Origin: Desulfobacteraceae bacterium
GTDB taxonomy: Bacteria > Desulfobacterota > Desulfobacteria > Desulfobacterales > Desulfosalsimonadaceae
Length of the DNA stretch: 64,000 bases
NCBI GenBank assembly: GCA_003599885.1
Contig: QZKW01000035.1
Span: forward strand, 1 to 64,000
Direction: 5' to 3'
Shown here piece after piece: positions 17,529 through 27,241 of this stretch. The notes beneath the pieces were generated by a model. The model made no database searches, was not told where the DNA came from, and worked only from the letters and a program-made list of their open reading frames with translations. The number at the start of each line of letters is the position of its first letter. The first letter of the stretch is position 1. Position numbers and translations under genes: made by a program.

Positions 17529-19568
17529 ATGTGCGGTATCACAGGTATCAGCCATATCAGAGGACCGGGGAAAATTTCCCTGGAAACCCTTGGTCAAATG
17601 ACCGAAATGCTGCGTCATCGGGGTCCGGATGAATCCGGCATCTATATTGATGATCAAACCGGCTTGGGCAGCTCCCGGTTAAGCATTATTGATTTAACCA
17701 GCGGAACCCAACCCATTCACAATGAAAACAAAACCCTGTGGATGGTTTTAAACGGAGAAATATTTAATTATCCGGCGCTCCGCAAAGAGCTCCAAAGTGA
17801 AGGGCACCGGTTTTACACATCAACAGATACCGAAGTGGCGCTTCATTTATATGAAAGAGACAGCGTTCATTGCTTAAAGCGTTTAAACGGCCAGTTTGCC
17901 ATGGCGATATGGAATACCGTTAAAAAAGAATTGTTTATCGCCCGAGACCGGATCGGTATTTGCCCTCTCCACTACACCGTCAACAATGGCTGCCTTTACT
18001 TCGCCTCAGAAATTAAATCTTTATTTGTGACACCAAAAATTTCCCGTGAAATCAATCCCATCGCCTTAGATCAAATAGCGACCTTTTGGACGACTTTACC
18101 TGGTTATACAGGTTTTAAAAATATCAATGAGTTGCCCCCCGGCGGATATCTCCGCTTATGCGATGGCCAACTATCTATCCAAAAATACTGGGATTTTCCA
18201 CTACGATCTAAAAAGGACCGGAACGATTCCCTGCCGGAGGAAATCTGTGAACATTTGCATGCGCTTTTGTCAGATGCTGTCAAAATCCGGTTGCAGGCGG
18301 ATGTACCGGTTGGTTCATATTTAAGCGGCGGTCTGGATTCTTCATCCATTACCGCCATCGTGGCCAGTCAGTTTAATAAGCAGATCCAGACATTCGGCAT
18401 CCGTTTTAAAGAGCCTGACTTTGATGAAAGTATCCATCAACACCATATGGCCGAATTTCTTGATGTGCGTCACCACGAACTGATGGTTTCAAATAATGAT
18501 ATTGCGGAAAATTTTGCAAGCACCCTTTGGCATACTGAAAAGCCGACACTCAGAACGGCCTCGACGCCTCTGTTTCTGTTATCAAAACGTGTTTCGGAAA
18601 GTGGCGTAAAGGTGATTCTGACCGGTGAGGGCGCGGATGAAATTTTTGGGGGCTATGATATTTTTAAAGAAGCATTAATCCGAAAATTCTGGGCGCGGCA
18701 ACCGGATTCGAAAACCCGGGCGAATCTTATCACGCGGATTTATCCTGATGTTTTTACAACCCCGGCCCTCAAAAATTCATTCATCGCTTTTTTCGGACAA
18801 GGATTAGATGCAGCGGATGATCCGCTGTTTTCGCATCTCATTCGGTGGAACAACACCAAAAGGATCAAAACCTTTTTCTCCGATGACCTTAAAAATGAAA
18901 TTGGAAGTTATGAGGGTATTGACGAGATGAGGCAATTGCTTCCAGAAAATTTTAATTCCGGCGGTTGCCTTGCCAGGGCACAATATTTAGAGAGTAAACT
19001 GCTTTTAAGCAATTACCTGCTGTCATCCCAGGGAGACCGCGTCGCCATGGCCCATTCCGTGGAAACAAGACCCCCTTATCTGGACCACCGGTTGATTGAA
19101 TGCATGGCCCGCGTACCTTCGGTTTGGAAAATTCTGGGCCTTAACGAAAAGTTCATTCTAAAAAAAACATTCCTTGATTTGCTTCCGGAAGAAATTCTTT
19201 CCCGTCCCAAAAAGCCATTCCGGGCGCCCATCCATGCGAGCCTTCTGGCCCCTTCCCTGCCTGAAGAGATCCAGCAAGCGCTTGCGGAGAAAACAATCCG
19301 AAACAACGGCTATTTCCATCCGAAAAAAACAGCCATGCTCATAAAAAAATTAAAATCAAAAACGCCCTTAAACGAAGTGGAAGGGATGGCGCTGGCCGCC
19401 ATTGTATCAACCCAGCTCATTGATTCACAGTTTGTTAAAAATTTCCCGATGTCCGTGAGCAGATATTTTAAGCCGGATCTGCTTGCGGATTTTCGCGCCC
19501 ATAAACGACGGATATTGTGCCGTGACAAATTAAGAGGCTTTCATGAACAGGAACATCCCCTTTCTTGA
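17529..19568 (+). CDS. asparagine synthase (glutamine-hydrolysing)-type amidotransferase
   Basis: A 679-residue two-domain enzyme. The chain starts MCGITGI, so Cys2 becomes the Ntn nucleophile of the glutaminase domain (RHRGPDESG, SSRLSIIDL, LNGEIFNY, FAMAIW). The C-terminal synthetase domain has the ATP-pyrophosphatase P-loop VPVGSYLSGGLDSSSITAI (about residues 257-275) and LTGEGADEIFGGYDIF. The length is slightly above ordinary AsnB. With an adjacent ACP and acyl ligase it may amidate a carboxylate of a natural product or glycan rather than make free asparagine. Its 3' end overlaps the next gene by 26 bases. Confidence 0.85.
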   Translation: MCGITGISHIRGPGKISLETLGQMTEMLRHRGPDESGIYIDDQTGLGSSRLSIIDLTSGTQPIHNENKTLWMVLNGEIFNYPALRKELQSEGHRFYTSTDTEVALHLYERDSVHCLKRLNGQFAMAIWNTVKKELFIARDRIGICPLHYTVNNGCLYFASEIKSLFVTPKISREINPIALDQIATFWTTLPGYTGFKNINELPPGGYLRLCDGQLSIQKYWDFPLRSKKDRNDSLPEEICEHLHALLSDAVKIRLQADVPVGSYLSGGLDSSSITAIVASQFNKQIQTFGIRFKEPDFDESIHQHHMAEFLDVRHHELMVSNNDIAENFASTLWHTEKPTLRTASTPLFLLSKRVSESGVKVILTGEGADEIFGGYDIFKEALIRKFWARQPDSKTRANLITRIYPDVFTTPALKNSFIAFFGQGLDAADDPLFSHLIRWNNTKRIKTFFSDDLKNEIGSYEGIDEMRQLLPENFNSGGCLARAQYLESKLLLSNYLLSSQGDRVAMAHSVETRPPYLDHRLIECMARVPSVWKILGLNEKFILKKTFLDLLPEEILSRPKKPFRAPIHASLLAPSLPEEIQQALAEKTIRNNGYFHPKKTAMLIKKLKSKTPLNEVEGMALAAIVSTQLIDSQFVKNFPMSVSRYFKPDLLADFRAHKRRILCRDKLRGFHEQEHPLS

Positions 19569-20526
19569 TTTAAACTGTGAAGCGGAAACCGATAAAATCA
19601 CCACAGGCATTCAGCGGATCATGTCCGGTCAATTAAAAAAAAGAGGCTTGGTGGTAGGGCTATCCGGCGGTGTTGACAGCAGTGTGACGGTTGCGCTTTG
19701 TCAAAAGGCCCTGGGCCGGGAACGGGTTGCGGCGATCCTGATGCCGGAACAGCATTCCGCCGATGACACCCTTGAATTGAGCCGAATGGCGGCTGATCAT
19801 TTCGGCGTTTCGATAATCGTTGAAGATATCACGGGAATCCTGACCGCCCTGGGATTTTATGAAAAATACAATGCCGCCATTCAGTCGGTTATTCCTGAAT
19901 ACGGAACCGGCTGGCGCTCCAAAATCATCACTTCCAGTGTTTTTGAAAACAAGGGCTTTACCATTTTCTCCGTTGTCGCCCAGCCGCCTGAAGGGCCTCC
20001 GATAAAAAAACGTCTGGATCTCAAAGCCTATTTAGGGATCGTGGCGGCGACAAATTTTAAACAGCGAACCCGTAAAATGATCGAATATTATCATGCGGAT
20101 CGGTTGAACTATGCGGTGGCGGGCACACCCAACCGGCTAGAGTATGATCAGGGTTTTTTTGTCAAAAACGGCGACGGCGCAGCCGACATCAAGCCGATCG
20201 CCCATTTATACAAAACCCAGGTTTATCAGCTGGGGGCATATCTGGGGGTTCCAGAAGAAATTCTCCAACGGTCACCCACCACCGACACTTACTCACTGCC
20301 CCAGCAACAGGATGAATTTTACTTCACGCTTCCCTATGATCAAATGGATGCCTGCCTGTATGGAAAAAATAACCTTATGCCTCCGGAAACCATTGGCAGA
20401 ATTATCGGCCTGACAGCCGAACAGGTGGCCGGTGTCTATAAAAACATTGACCAGAAACGCGCGACAACCCGATATTTACATTTACCAGGGCAACTTATTG
20501 AAACCGTTCCGGAAATGGATATTTAA
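19543..20526 (+). CDS. NAD synthase-like ATP-pyrophosphatase
   Basis: A 327-residue enzyme of the NAD(+) synthase superfamily. The PP-loop VVGLSGGVDSSVTVALCQKALG is at residues ~37-58. Further family landmarks are YAVAGTPNRLEYDQGFFVKNGDG and IAHLYKTQVYQLGAYLGVPEEI, followed by SPTTDTYSLPQQQDEFYF. It lacks the fused nitrilase glutaminase domain, so it would use free ammonia or ammonia from a partner. The 26-base overlap with the amidotransferase gene suggests the two work together. It could be the cell's NadE, but its place in this cluster makes a pathway-specific amide-forming role possible. I therefore leave the symbol empty. Confidence 0.75.
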   Translation: MNRNIPFLDLNCEAETDKITTGIQRIMSGQLKKRGLVVGLSGGVDSSVTVALCQKALGRERVAAILMPEQHSADDTLELSRMAADHFGVSIIVEDITGILTALGFYEKYNAAIQSVIPEYGTGWRSKIITSSVFENKGFTIFSVVAQPPEGPPIKKRLDLKAYLGIVAATNFKQRTRKMIEYYHADRLNYAVAGTPNRLEYDQGFFVKNGDGAADIKPIAHLYKTQVYQLGAYLGVPEEILQRSPTTDTYSLPQQQDEFYFTLPYDQMDACLYGKNNLMPPETIGRIIGLTAEQVAGVYKNIDQKRATTRYLHLPGQLIETVPEMDI

Positions 20527-20599
20527 TTTTTTCAGAGGTTATGCACAAGATAGCCTCGCCCGGAATCCTTTTTTTTGAACCATTTAACGGGAGCCGGAC

Positions 20600-22174
20600 A
20601 TGCTTTCTCCAACTCTGCTCCACGACTATTTAAGACGATCCGCCGCATTATACCCCGAAAAAACCGCAATAAGTCTCGGGGAGGAACGTTTGAGTTACCG
20701 TGAACTGGACGATCTTTCAGACCGATTGTCGGCCGCGCTGACGCTTTGCGGCTTAAAACGCCAGGACAGAGTGGTCGTTTTTTTAGATAATTGTCTGGAA
20801 TCGGTCATATCGATTTACGGCATTTTAAAAGCCAATGCCGTGTTTGTGATGATCAATCCCGCTGTAAAAAGCAAAAAACTGGCATATATCATCCAGGATG
20901 CCGGCGCTCGCATGCTGATCACTCACACGACAAAAGCGTCAATAATTCAGGAAACGTTACAACATGTTACAACACTCACCCATATTATCTGGAAAGGGGA
21001 AACGCCTCCTATTCCCGGTTCATTGTGCGCCTGTTCCTTGGACTGGCATTCAACCCTAACACATGCCGGACAGACTGATCGCCGTTTGAATGGAAAAAAC
21101 AATGCTGCATCCATTGACATGGATCTGGCGGCCCTGATTTATACCTCCGGAACCACCGGGGAACCCAAGGGCGTGATGGCGACCCATTATAATATGATCA
21201 GCGCGGCCCGGAGCATTATCCTGTATTTAAAAAACACGCCCGAGGACTGCATTCTCAACGTGCTGCCCTTGTCTTTCGGTTATGGCCTTTACCAGGTCAT
21301 TGCCGCCGTTATGTTCAGCGGAAGCGTGGTTCTGGAAAACTCGCTTCTGTATATTCACAATGTGCTCAAGCGCATTCCCGAGAGAGGCATTACGGGATTT
21401 CCATTTGTTCCCACGATTCTCGCCATGATGCTGAAACTGCAGGATCTGCAAAAATACGACTTTACCTCACTCCGGTACGTTACCAATGCCGGCGCTGCGC
21501 TGCCGGTGCCTTATATAAAAAAGTTCCGAAGCATGTTTCCTGATATCCAGTTTTATTCCATGTACGGGTTGACGGAATGCGCCAGGGCTTCATACCTGGA
21601 ACCGGATAAAATTGACGATTTGCCGGCATCCTCAGGCAAGGCCATACCCAATTGCGAACTCTTTCTTGTCGACGAACACGGGAAAATGGCGAAGCCCGGA
21701 GAATCAGGAGAACTTGTTGTTCGCGGAGCCAATGTAATGAAGGGATACTGGAATGCCCCTGCCCTGACGGCCCGGGTCTTCCGGAATGGCCATTTTTCCG
21801 GGGACACGCTGTTATATACCGGGGATTTTTTTAAGCAGGATGAAAATGGATACCTTTATTTTATGGGACGCAAAGATGATTTGATCAAGTGCAAAGGGGA
21901 GCGGCTGAGCGCCAAGGAGATTGAAGACGTGATCTGTGAAATACAATGGGTCATTGAGTCAGCCGTTATCGGTGTGCCCGATGATATTTCCGGTCAGGCT
22001 GTAAAAGCCTTTGTTGTTTGTGACAAAAGTATCCGGACAACGGAAAAGGACATCATCAAACACTGCGCAATGAACCTCGAACCCTTTGCAGTTCCAAAAT
22101 ATGTTGAATTTATTGAAACGCTGCCAAAAACAGACAACGGCAAAATCAATAAGAAAGTACTGAATACTTTTTAA
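20600..22174 (+). CDS. acyl-CoA synthetase/AMP-dependent ligase
   Basis: A 524-residue member of the ANL adenylate-forming family. Core motifs are present in order: the A3 P-loop ALIYTSGTTGEPKGVMATH (~residues 179-197), A5 YSMYGLTECARASYLEP, A7 LLYTGDFFKQDENGYLYFMG, A8 DDLIKCKGERLSAKEIEDVI, and the A10 catalytic Lys in LPKTDNGKINKKVL. It would activate a carboxylic acid as acyl-AMP and load it on CoA or on the ACP encoded at 17233. The substrate is not predictable. It lies 73 bases after the NAD-synthase-like gene on the same strand. Confidence 0.87.
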   Translation: MLSPTLLHDYLRRSAALYPEKTAISLGEERLSYRELDDLSDRLSAALTLCGLKRQDRVVVFLDNCLESVISIYGILKANAVFVMINPAVKSKKLAYIIQDAGARMLITHTTKASIIQETLQHVTTLTHIIWKGETPPIPGSLCACSLDWHSTLTHAGQTDRRLNGKNNAASIDMDLAALIYTSGTTGEPKGVMATHYNMISAARSIILYLKNTPEDCILNVLPLSFGYGLYQVIAAVMFSGSVVLENSLLYIHNVLKRIPERGITGFPFVPTILAMMLKLQDLQKYDFTSLRYVTNAGAALPVPYIKKFRSMFPDIQFYSMYGLTECARASYLEPDKIDDLPASSGKAIPNCELFLVDEHGKMAKPGESGELVVRGANVMKGYWNAPALTARVFRNGHFSGDTLLYTGDFFKQDENGYLYFMGRKDDLIKCKGERLSAKEIEDVICEIQWVIESAVIGVPDDISGQAVKAFVVCDKSIRTTEKDIIKHCAMNLEPFAVPKYVEFIETLPKTDNGKINKKVLNTF

Positions 22175-22193
22175 TCAAGGCTTTAAGATACCG

Positions 22194-23495
22194 ATGCTGT
22201 TTAAACCTGACGGTTTCGCAACTACACCATCACTTAAAAAATCATCCCAAAGAGTCCGATGTACTCTTTTCAGGGCGATCAACGGTAGACCTGATGAAAA
22301 TCTGACAAAAACGATTGAGCAGGCAGGCGGCATTGAAAAGATTATTGATTCTGATGACATTGTCCTGATCAAACCCAATGCCCAGTGGTGGAACCAGGGT
22401 GCGCCCAATCTTTGTGCATTAAAAACGTTTATAGACCTTATAATGAATCGTGCCGGCGGATTTAATGGAGAGGTGGTGCTTGCTGAAAACTGTCATCGGG
22501 GAAAAACACCCTGGAATGCTGATAATTCTGGCTGGTCACATGCTTTTTCCAGAAATTCCGACCTTAAACAGTTTCATAATTATAATGACCTGACAGCACA
22601 TCTTAAGAAAAAATATAAAGAAAAATTCACCGAACACCATTGGATTGATGTGAGCCGGGGGGGTAAACGAGTATACAGTCCGGAAGACGGTAATGGCTAC
22701 GTATATTGTGACGGTACCGGAGGTTCGCCTTTAATGGAATTTAACAACGGCGCAAAAGGTAAAAATTTCCGTCAAGTGATCATGACGTATCCGATTTTTA
22801 AAACCGATCAAAATACGGTTGTCGATTTTAAAAACGGCAGATGGCAAAAGGGGGGGTATACTGATCAACCCTTAAAATTCATTAATTTTGCAGCCCTGAA
22901 CCATCACAGTTCATACTGCGGCGTTACCAGCGCCGTTAAGAATTATCTGGGAATCACTGACCTCAGCGGCGGACCGGACCCGCATACAGACGGAAAACTG
23001 ACGGACAAATACCATAATTTCCATTCATTTCCTTTTAATAAATGGTCAGCGGGGCCCGAACCCGGAATGATTGGCGCTGAAATCGGCATTTTTATGAATT
23101 CAATCCGAAAGGCGAATTTCAACATTACAACCGCTGAATGGATTGGTCTTGTTTCCCGCACTGAAACACCGGTAGCCCGAACAAGAGCAGTAATGGCATG
23201 CACTGATCCAGTGGCATTAGACTATCATGCGGCCAAATACATACTGTTCCCGAACTCAAAGATTCCTGTTCATGATCCGGATAATAAAAACGGGCCACTA
23301 TACCAGTATTTAAAAAAATGCGCTGAATATGGCGGAGGTATACTGAACGAGGAGGATGTTGAAATTCAATCTTTTGATTTTAAGGATAATCACCTTCAGA
23401 AGCATGATGGGCTAATCGTGAAAGGAGACATCAACTGGGGGAATAACCCGAAAATGTTGACGAAATATATTGTGTTACGTTGTGCCTCGGTTTGA
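22194..23495 (+). CDS. DUF362 domain protein
   Basis: A 433-residue protein with the DUF362 pattern: DDIVLIKPNAQWWNQGAPNLC near residue 56, an ALNHHSSYCGVTSAVKNYLG segment, and ARTRAVMACTDPVALDYHAAKYIL toward the C-terminus. No signal peptide or ferredoxin-type Cys cluster is visible, unlike some DUF362 proteins. The biochemical role of the family is not established to my knowledge. It begins 19 bases after the ligase gene and is followed by a second, exported DUF362 gene, so the pair probably acts in the same process. Confidence 0.75.
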   Translation: MLFKPDGFATTPSLKKSSQRVRCTLFRAINGRPDENLTKTIEQAGGIEKIIDSDDIVLIKPNAQWWNQGAPNLCALKTFIDLIMNRAGGFNGEVVLAENCHRGKTPWNADNSGWSHAFSRNSDLKQFHNYNDLTAHLKKKYKEKFTEHHWIDVSRGGKRVYSPEDGNGYVYCDGTGGSPLMEFNNGAKGKNFRQVIMTYPIFKTDQNTVVDFKNGRWQKGGYTDQPLKFINFAALNHHSSYCGVTSAVKNYLGITDLSGGPDPHTDGKLTDKYHNFHSFPFNKWSAGPEPGMIGAEIGIFMNSIRKANFNITTAEWIGLVSRTETPVARTRAVMACTDPVALDYHAAKYILFPNSKIPVHDPDNKNGPLYQYLKKCAEYGGGILNEEDVEIQSFDFKDNHLQKHDGLIVKGDINWGNNPKMLTKYIVLRCASV

Positions 23496-23577
23496 TTTAT
23501 CGTCAATAAAATTTTTCTTGATCAGAAATCAATATCCGAGAAAAAAATATTATCGGCATAAAAAAAGAGTTTTACTT

Positions 23578-24876
23578 ATGGATATGATTTACTTAGAGAA
23601 AAAACCCAATCACACAAAAAAAATATTCGGCAGGCGAACGTTTTCTCGAAGAGATTTCCTCAAATACACAGGCGCCATCGCAGGTCTGTATTTTGCGGGC
23701 CCTTTGATAAATTGTCCTTTTTTAGCCTGGGCCGGTGACCGCCCCAGAGTTATCTCGATTCATGATCCCGATGCAACAAATTATGATTATGTAACAGGTT
23801 ATCACTGGGAATACATTAACCAGAATGTTGTGAATAATATGATGACCCAGGGGGTAATGGCCTTAACCGGAAAAACAAATCGCGCAGATGCCTGGAAGTC
23901 ATTGATCCCTTACAACTCCGGAGAGGTCATTGTAATCAAAATCAATTTAAACAACAGCCGGGATTGCGATGGGAATCTGAATAAAATCAATACCCAGGTC
24001 GAGACAATCAACGCCATTATTGACGGGCTGACATCAATGGGAGTTCCCGGAGACAATATCTGGATTACAGATCCTTCCAGAAGGATCTCCGACAGGTTTC
24101 AAGGAGGCATCTCAAACCCGTATATCCATTATTATAGTAAGGACAGCTGTACGGGGGCCAATTATCACAGCGTGGACTATGTTGATCCTGACTCGCCGGA
24201 TGCATCCGTGGCGACATGCCCGGCTGGAGAAAAAATTTTGCCGTCCCAGGTGTTTGTGGAAGCAGACCACCTGATTAATGTCCCACTTCTGAAAAGCCAT
24301 GGAGCATATGTCACTTTAGCGCTAAAAAACCATTATGGTTCCGTTATTTATGAAAATTTCACCCGATCCGAGATGCACGCTTATTTTAATGAAGGAAAAA
24401 ACAGTGCGGGCTGTGATCTGAATAAGATGAACATATTAGCTGATATCAACAATAACCCGCATATTAAAGACAAAACCCGATTAGTCATCGGAGACGGACT
24501 ATTTGGGAACGCTCACACACATTGGCTGGAGACAAGAACATGGGAAATATTCGGCAATGATGATTCCAATCTTCTATTTTTCAGCAAAGATCCTGTGGCA
24601 ATATCATCTGTAATGGCTGACTATATAATGGCGGAAAGAGGCTGGCAGGACCATGAGCAACTGCATGCAGCTGCAAGCATGGGCTTGGGCGTTCACGACC
24701 ACTGGGATAGTTTTAAGAGCAAAAACTATTCTTTAATTGACTATATCCCCATTGATCTTGATAACCCAAAAGTAAATCGACTGGACATTGATCGATCAAT
24801 AAGGGATTTAAAAGCCGGCAGCGCCAGTGAAAAAGAGGTTAAAGAAACTATAACCAGATATATGGAAGGGATTTAA
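23578..24876 (+). CDS. Tat-exported DUF362 domain protein
   Basis: A 432-residue protein with a twin-arginine signal: FGRRTFSRRDFLKYTGAIAG (about residues 16-35) followed by a hydrophobic stretch and a cleavage region near AWAGD. The mature part has the DUF362 features VIVIKINLNNSRDCDGN, VFVEADHLINVPLLKSHG, and LFFSKDPVAISSVMADYIM. Tat export implies it folds, probably with a cofactor, before crossing the membrane. I chose ATG 23578 because longer readings would place the Tat motif too far from the N-terminus. It is partly paralogous to the upstream gene and sits 82 bases downstream of it. Confidence 0.78.
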   Translation: MDMIYLEKKPNHTKKIFGRRTFSRRDFLKYTGAIAGLYFAGPLINCPFLAWAGDRPRVISIHDPDATNYDYVTGYHWEYINQNVVNNMMTQGVMALTGKTNRADAWKSLIPYNSGEVIVIKINLNNSRDCDGNLNKINTQVETINAIIDGLTSMGVPGDNIWITDPSRRISDRFQGGISNPYIHYYSKDSCTGANYHSVDYVDPDSPDASVATCPAGEKILPSQVFVEADHLINVPLLKSHGAYVTLALKNHYGSVIYENFTRSEMHAYFNEGKNSAGCDLNKMNILADINNNPHIKDKTRLVIGDGLFGNAHTHWLETRTWEIFGNDDSNLLFFSKDPVAISSVMADYIMAERGWQDHEQLHAAASMGLGVHDHWDSFKSKNYSLIDYIPIDLDNPKVNRLDIDRSIRDLKAGSASEKEVKETITRYMEGI

Positions 24877-24900
24877 AATAAATTGACCGGGGATAGAAAC

Positions 24901-26073
24901 ATGAAAAGAATTAAATTATTATTGCTATCATGTCTTTTGTCTTTATTTTTTTCGCATGCTTGGGGCTTTTCTTCACACCACATATTAATCACCCGGACTT
25001 TTAACACATTAGAAACCGCAGTCGGCAACCCCCTTTTCGTTACGGTGAATTTTACAAATAATGAAACCGTTGAAATACGCGGATTCTTTTTTACGGAACA
25101 GATACCATCAGGCCTGTCAGTCAAAACCGAAAGTGTAACAATAAATGGAAAATCAATTTCTGATTATATAGTCGAAGCAGGATCGGAAGGAGATGTTAAT
25201 ACGAAATATATTCCATACCGCTGGATTCTTGAGTCCCCTCCCCTGTTTGAAGAGAATAATCCGATTAACTCTTCAGGCAGTCTTGAGATTATTTATACTG
25301 TCAGTTCATCCCGGGCCGATTCCTTTCGTTTTGATCAATTTAACTGGGCCGGATATTATCAGAAACTCCCGGACGATGATGAGAAAGCCGCTTTCGGACA
25401 TAGTGAAATCACTGATAAACAAACTATAACTTTTGCCCAAAGCAGCCTTGTGGCTGTGGATGATGAATACACTATTAATGAGGGAAAGACGCTGACTTTG
25501 CCGGCTCCGGGTATCATGATCAATGATACGGGTAGTGATGGAAACACATTGAACGCTGTTCTGGATACCGATGTTAAAAGCGGGAATCTGATTTTAAACA
25601 GTGATGGCTCTTTCACCTATTCCCATAATGGCAGTGACACGAATGCAGACCATTTCGCTTACCATACAACAAATGGATCATCTTATTCAGACACCGCGAT
25701 TGTAACGATCCATATAAACCTGGTGGCCGATCCCCCGATAGCCAATGATGATTCCATTGAAACAAAAGAAAATACACCGGTAACAATCAATGTATGCGGC
25801 AATGATACAGACGCGGATGGCACAGTTGAACCATCGAGCGTCACAATAACGAATAAACCCGCGTTTGGGGAGGTTGAAATCCATGAAGATGGGATGGTGA
25901 CATATATACCGAATAATGGATTTACAGGCAAGGATGCATTTGCTTATAAATTAAAAGATTACAGTGGCTTATCATCCAATGAAGCAACGGTGACTGTTTC
26001 TGTGACCAAGGATTCTGGCAACAACGAGACCGGCGGCGGAGGGGGTGGCTGTTTTATTTACAATATCAAGTAA
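24901..26073 (+). CDS. secreted cadherin-like/Ig-like repeat protein with CFI C-terminus
   Basis: A 390-residue exported protein. The signal peptide is residues ~1-23 (KRIKLLLLSCLLSLFFSHAWG). Residues ~30-170 form a DUF11-like beta domain (FNTLETAVGNPLFVTVNFTNN). Two tandem VCBS/cadherin-like modules follow (VDDEYTINEGKTLTLPAPG ... and ANDDSIETKENTPVTINVCG ..., the second ending FTGKDAFAYKLKDYSG). After a short linker the chain ends GGGGGGCFIYNIK. This Gly run plus CFI matches the start of the CFI-box C-terminal domain I recall from deltaproteobacterial annotation, but stops after four further residues. I use ATG 24901 because it starts a standard signal peptide. It lies 24 bases after the Tat-DUF362 gene. 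Confidence 0.75.
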   Translation: MKRIKLLLLSCLLSLFFSHAWGFSSHHILITRTFNTLETAVGNPLFVTVNFTNNETVEIRGFFFTEQIPSGLSVKTESVTINGKSISDYIVEAGSEGDVNTKYIPYRWILESPPLFEENNPINSSGSLEIIYTVSSSRADSFRFDQFNWAGYYQKLPDDDEKAAFGHSEITDKQTITFAQSSLVAVDDEYTINEGKTLTLPAPGIMINDTGSDGNTLNAVLDTDVKSGNLILNSDGSFTYSHNGSDTNADHFAYHTTNGSSYSDTAIVTIHINLVADPPIANDDSIETKENTPVTINVCGNDTDADGTVEPSSVTITNKPAFGEVEIHEDGMVTYIPNNGFTGKDAFAYKLKDYSGLSSNEATVTVSVTKDSGNNETGGGGGGCFIYNIK

Positions 26074-26099
26074 CACTTTTCTTCTTGATTCGATTCTTT

Positions 26100-27179
26100 T
26101 TATAAATTAACCCGAATAAAACGAACTCCGTATCTTCTTAAATAAAGAATGATTTCATTGCCCAAATCATTGTCAAGAAAGGATTGTTCTTTATTTTCCA
26201 CATCTATCCACATAACCTGCCTTACAATTAACTCCTTTCTTAAATTCACCGGTATTGCCCAAAGACTCAAAAACACATCAATATCCTCCTGGGAGGAATT
26301 CCAGGTGTCATCCGGCGGTGTTTCACAGGATAAACTGAAACGCATGGTTCGACGGATATTCATCAATAATTTCTTTTCGGCCTTAGTCACTTCATAAATA
26401 TTTCCTTTGGAGTTACAGGGCAAACCAGAGTCCCGAAAAAATTCCAACATCTCGGATACAATGTTCCGAATCATTTCAACTTTTTCCTCCCAGGTGACTT
26501 CCCTGGGGAAATCCGGAAATTTACTGACAATACGTGCCGGAAATCCGATTGCAAGGCATTTTTCAGGAACTGAACGATTAACTACGGATTGCGCTCCAAT
26601 GACCGCGCCATCTCCGATCTTTGTTCCAGGCAGCAAAAAAGCACCCCACGAAACAGACACACTTTTCCCGATTTCAATCGGCTCAAAGTCAACCGGATAT
26701 CCTTCAAAACGACTCAACCATGAATTATGGCCGAACAGCATGCAGTTTCCACCGATACCCGAATCATCGCCAATGATGATCGATCGGGTGGGATTTAAAA
26801 ACGACATCTGCATTACCTGGCAATTTCTTCCCATAATGAATTTGGAATCCGGGAACTGAAGACCACCGACAAAAACCTGCTCATTGATGCGACTGCCATC
26901 TCCAATTTCAATATACGGAGTATCCAGAAACGAGACTGATCCGATATTTACATAATCTCCGATGGAAATCTTTTTACCCCTGATAATCGTTAAAAAACCG
27001 ATGGTTGTGAAATTTCCTATTAAAACTTCGTCCCCACAAATAACAGATCCAAAACCGATGGAAACATTTTTGCCAATCCGATATCCCTTCAACCGGTAAA
27101 TCAGTTTTTTGAAAAAACCGGGAAGAAAACCAAATAACAGAATATCTTTTATGGGAAATCGCGGTTTTTCAATCAGCAT
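26100..27179 (-). CDS. left-handed beta-helix (hexapeptide) acyltransferase
   Basis: A 359-residue protein. Residues ~30-210 form hexapeptide repeats of the LbH type (IGKNVSIGFGSVICGDEVLIGNF, ISIGDYVNIGSVSFLD, IEIGDGSRINEQVFVGG, IEIGKSVSVSWGAFLLPGTKIGDGAVIGAQSVV). The catalytic His may be in MLFGHNSWLS. The ~130-residue C-terminal part is helical and not recognised. Such enzymes acylate sugars or amino groups with CoA- or ACP-bound acyl chains. It is the last gene of the leftward acyl-building operon, so it may transfer the product of the KAS III/SDR/dehydratase set to a glycan or lipid. Confidence 0.78.
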   Translation of the reverse strand: MLIEKPRFPIKDILLFGFLPGFFKKLIYRLKGYRIGKNVSIGFGSVICGDEVLIGNFTTIGFLTIIRGKKISIGDYVNIGSVSFLDTPYIEIGDGSRINEQVFVGGLQFPDSKFIMGRNCQVMQMSFLNPTRSIIIGDDSGIGGNCMLFGHNSWLSRFEGYPVDFEPIEIGKSVSVSWGAFLLPGTKIGDGAVIGAQSVVNRSVPEKCLAIGFPARIVSKFPDFPREVTWEEKVEMIRNIVSEMLEFFRDSGLPCNSKGNIYEVTKAEKKLLMNIRRTMRFSLSCETPPDDTWNSSQEDIDVFLSLWAIPVNLRKELIVRQVMWIDVENKEQSFLDNDLGNEIILYLRRYGVRFIRVNL

Positions 27180-27241
27180 TCCATCACCATAATGACTTAT
27201 CGCAAAGGCCCGGATGGTTTAAAAAAGTGGCAGAAGAGATT

